NCBI GenBank assembly: GCA_005885325.1 | Contig: VAYX01000039.1 | Span: 1 to 15,274, forward strand | DNA length: 15,274 bases | Reading direction: 5' to 3' | DNA from: Actinomycetota bacterium | GTDB lineage: Bacteria; Actinomycetota; UBA4738; HRBIN12 | Made by a program: the position numbers and the translations under genes | The notes under the pieces: generated by a model | Databases searched by the model: none | What the model saw: the letters and a program-made list of their open reading frames with translations, nothing else | Told to the model about the DNA's origin: nothing | Shown here: positions 13,764 to 15,274 of the stretch, piece by piece | Layout of the letters: each line of letters begins with the position of its first letter | Position numbering within the stretch: position 1 is the stretch's first letter

Positions 13764-14093
13764 TCACTTCACGTAGTCCTGCACGATCACCCGCAGGCCG
13801 TTGATCCCATGCAGGAGGGCCAGCACGAGGAGCGCCCAATCCCACGTCCGCCAGAACGGGCTCTGCCACCGAACGGCGACGAACCCGAAGTTCACCCGGG
13901 ACACGCCCCCGTCGAAGACGTGCATGATCAGCACGTGGCCCACGGCGAGGAACAGCAGGACGACGCCGGAGACCCTCATGAACAGCCACGACCACAGCTC
14001 GAGGCCGCCGGCGGGCCGCTCCCGCCCGGTCCCGTGGCCGAGGGCACGCCGGGAGGGCGTCGAGGGCGGGCGCTTCGCGGCCTCGATCGCCAT
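13764..14093 (-). CDS. sdhD: Succinate dehydrogenase membrane anchor SdhD, ending after helix 2
   Basis: A 109-residue anchor subunit. After a basic, disordered start, helix 1 (about 37-59) carries LFMRVSGVVLLFLAVGH, with His53 and His58, and helix 2 (about 84-105) carries LLHGINGLRVIVQDYVK with His95, the likely haem b ligand matching E. coli His71. SdhD normally has three helices and about 115-150 residues; this copy stops at TGA directly after DYVK, before helix 3, whose sequence continues in frame downstream. With that part the gene would span 13647-14093 (148 codons including the TGA). The ATG at 14093 overlaps the sdhC stop as TGATG; a GTG at 14105 is less likely. The product may fail to hold the quinone site if helix 3 is not made. 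Confidence 0.88.
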   Translation of the reverse strand: MAIEAAKRPPSTPSRRALGHGTGRERPAGGLELWSWLFMRVSGVVLLFLAVGHVLIMHVFDGGVSRVNFGFVAVRWQSPFWRTWDWALLVLALLHGINGLRVIVQDYVK

Positions 14094-14506
14094 CAGAGAT
14101 TCCACCCAAGCGAGAGGTTCAGGATGTCACGACCCATGATCCAGGTGATGGGGATCATGGCCACCAGGAACAGGCCGGTCGACGCGATCGACAGCTGCTT
14201 CATGTACCGGGTCGAGCCGGGCCAGAAGTCGAACACCATGATCTTCACGCCGTTGATCGCGTGGTAGAGCACCGCGGCGACCAGCCCGAGCTCCAGGACA
14301 CGAACGAACCAGTTGTGGTAGACGGCCACCACCCGGTTGTAGGCGTCGGGGCCCCACCCGACCACGGCCGTGTCGACCACGTGGGCGAACAGGAAGAGGA
14401 TGATGGCGACGCCGGTGACCCGGTGTGCGATCCACGACCATTGGCCGGGACTGCCCTTGTAGAGCGTGCCGAGGTCGGTCTTCCTCTTGGCCACCGTTGT
14501 TCCCAA
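14093..14506 (-). CDS. sdhC: Succinate dehydrogenase cytochrome b556 subunit
   Basis: A 137-residue anchor subunit with three helices at about 28-50, 70-88 and 106-126. The N-terminal GTLYKGSPGQWSWIAHRVTGV resembles mycobacterial-type SdhC, with Ser and Arg in SWIAHR at the quinone site. His42 in LFLFAHVVDT and a His in LYHAINGVK are haem-ligand candidates. The open frame begins at TTG 14506; a GTG at 14494 (VAKRKTDLG) is an alternative start. -10-like boxes TAGTCT (14512-14517) and TAGGTT (14505-14510) on the minus strand lie just upstream, so the leader is very short or absent. Its stop overlaps the sdhD start. It is the first gene of the operon. Confidence 0.92.
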   Translation of the reverse strand: MGTTVAKRKTDLGTLYKGSPGQWSWIAHRVTGVAIILFLFAHVVDTAVVGWGPDAYNRVVAVYHNWFVRVLELGLVAAVLYHAINGVKIMVFDFWPGSTRYMKQLSIASTGLFLVAMIPITWIMGRDILNLSLGWNL

Positions 14507-14517
14507 CCTAGAGACTA
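14505..14517 (-). promoter_or_regulatory. -10 candidates for the sdhCDAB operon
   Basis: Two overlapping TANNNT boxes read on the minus strand are TAGTCT (14517 to 14512), five bases before the TTG start, and TAGGTT (14510 to 14505), ten bases before the in-frame GTG. No -35 consensus is seen. A short hairpin GGCTC-AGGC-GAGCC (14522-14535) lies just upstream. Confidence 0.4.
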
Positions 14518-14595
14518 TCGCGGCTCAGGCGAGCCACCCGGGAGGCGCCGCCACGAGCGCCGGGCAGTCTACCGCTCGATGGAGCGCGGACGATG

Positions 14596-15246
14596 TCACG
14601 ACACCCGGAGGGCGGCCATGACGCCGTCGCGGGTCGGGATGATGGCCGAAACGTACCGCTCGTCCTCGGCGATCAGCCGGTTGTGCTCCAGGATGGCCTG
14701 GGTCGACCAGTCCTGCCGCTCGTCCGCGGGGAGCTCCTCGCCGGTGACCCGGCCGGACCACAGCACGTTGTCGCACAGGTACAGTCCGCCCACCCGGATC
14801 CGCTCGCGAGCGGCCCGCCAGGCATCCGGATACCCGACCTTGTCGATGTCGTCGTAGATAACGTCGAACTCGCCGTCCGTCGACTCGAGCGTCGCGACGG
14901 CTTCGCCCACGTGCCATCGGATCGGTTCGGCCAGACCGGCCCGTCCGAGGTAGTCGAGGCCCTTCTTCTCGTTCTCCGGGTCCCCGTCGGTGCAGTGGAC
15001 CTCGCCGCGAGGACCGACGGCCCGGCAGAACCAGTAGGCCGAGTAGCCGTACCCGGAGCCGAGCTCGAAGACCCGCCGGGCTCCGACGGACCGGGCCAGC
15101 AGCTCCACCGTGACCCCCACGAGCCGGCCGATGATCGGGAAGCCGCGTTGCTCCCCCTCAGCCTCCATCTCGAGCAGCACGGGCTCGTCGTAGCGCGAGA
15201 GGAGCCCGCGCATGTACTCCTCGATCTTCGGGTTCACGATGTCCAT
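14596..15246 (-). CDS. Class I SAM-dependent O-methyltransferase (family 3)
   Basis: A 216-residue cation-dependent O-methyltransferase of the caffeoyl-CoA/catechol OMT type (PF01596). Motif I is VFELGSGYGYSA (59-70). The acidic adenosine-binding region is CTDGDPENE. The metal-ligand region DDIDKVGYPDAW contains the family pattern Asp-x-Asp-Lys-x-x-Tyr (133-139), and DNVLWSGRV (159-167) supplies the other metal ligands. Substrate cannot be told; small catechol-like compounds are usual for the family. The ATG at 15246 has a GGAGG ribosome site seven bases upstream. TAACGT at the very edge (15269-15274, minus strand) may be its -10 box. It lies 89 bp upstream of sdhC on the same strand, so read-through into the operon is possible, but no functional link is evident. 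Confidence 0.87.
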   Translation of the reverse strand: MDIVNPKIEEYMRGLLSRYDEPVLLEMEAEGEQRGFPIIGRLVGVTVELLARSVGARRVFELGSGYGYSAYWFCRAVGPRGEVHCTDGDPENEKKGLDYLGRAGLAEPIRWHVGEAVATLESTDGEFDVIYDDIDKVGYPDAWRAARERIRVGGLYLCDNVLWSGRVTGEELPADERQDWSTQAILEHNRLIAEDERYVSAIIPTRDGVMAALRVS

Positions 15247-15274
15247 GCGTCAGCCTCCGATTTGCGCGACGTTA

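Noticed and set aside
13740..13766. TGA in sdhD as selenocysteine or a reassigned codon
   Set aside because: TGA is the normal stop for purN, purH, folD, icd, sdhC and sdhA here, several overlapping the next start. SdhD is not a known selenoprotein, and the short hairpin after the TGA does not look like a SECIS element.
1..15274. Defence system, prophage, insertion sequence, CRISPR array or tRNA
   Set aside because: No transposase, integrase, nuclease, spaced repeat array or cloverleaf was seen on either strand. All sizeable coding regions are accounted for by metabolic or small hypothetical genes.

Overview
The window is high-GC DNA (about 70% by eye) densely packed with housekeeping genes of one-carbon/purine metabolism and the TCA cycle. 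The best guess is a member of the Actinomycetota. The support is an actinobacterial-style DUF1918 protein, SdhC/SdhD sequences that resemble mycobacterial-type succinate dehydrogenase anchors, frequent GTG/TTG starts, and TANNNT -10 boxes sitting 6-7 nt before GTG starts (leaderless transcripts). I see no mobile element, CRISPR array, tRNA or rRNA. No intergenic gap exceeds 300 bases.

Layout. (1) 64-4081, plus strand: promoter, then purN, purH, folD and a metF-type reductase. These make and consume 10-formyl- and 5,10-methylene-tetrahydrofolate for purine and methionine synthesis. (2) 4112-4555, plus: a small DUF4234 membrane protein. (3) 4583-7884: citrate synthase (minus), divergent from an NADP-signature isocitrate dehydrogenase and malate dehydrogenase (plus), so three TCA enzymes surround one 157-bp control region. 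(4) 7955-10006: an accessory patch with a frameshifted exported cyclase-family gene, a four-helix membrane protein of unknown function, a 56-residue leaderless small protein ending in a Cys/His/Pro/Gly motif, and a DUF1918 protein with a histone-like basic tail. (5) 10053-14506, minus: the operon sdhC-sdhD-sdhA-sdhB followed by a second isocitrate dehydrogenase with an NAD-type signature. (6) 14596-15246, minus: a class I SAM O-methyltransferase.

The strongest observation is in sdhD. The recognisable gene stops at an in-frame TGA just after its second membrane helix. The missing third helix continues in the same frame, with SdhD-like sequence, right up to sdhA. This is either a nonsense mutation, a sequencing error, a split subunit or stop-codon readthrough. 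TGA serves as a normal stop in at least six neighbouring genes, so genome-wide reassignment is unlikely. Other points worth a second look are the cyclase frameshift with an apparent small deletion, the paired NADP/NAD-signature isocitrate dehydrogenases, the leaderless promoters, the Cys-rich small protein and the basic tail on DUF1918. Two broken genes in 15 kb also mean that consensus error in a draft or metagenomic assembly has to be excluded first.
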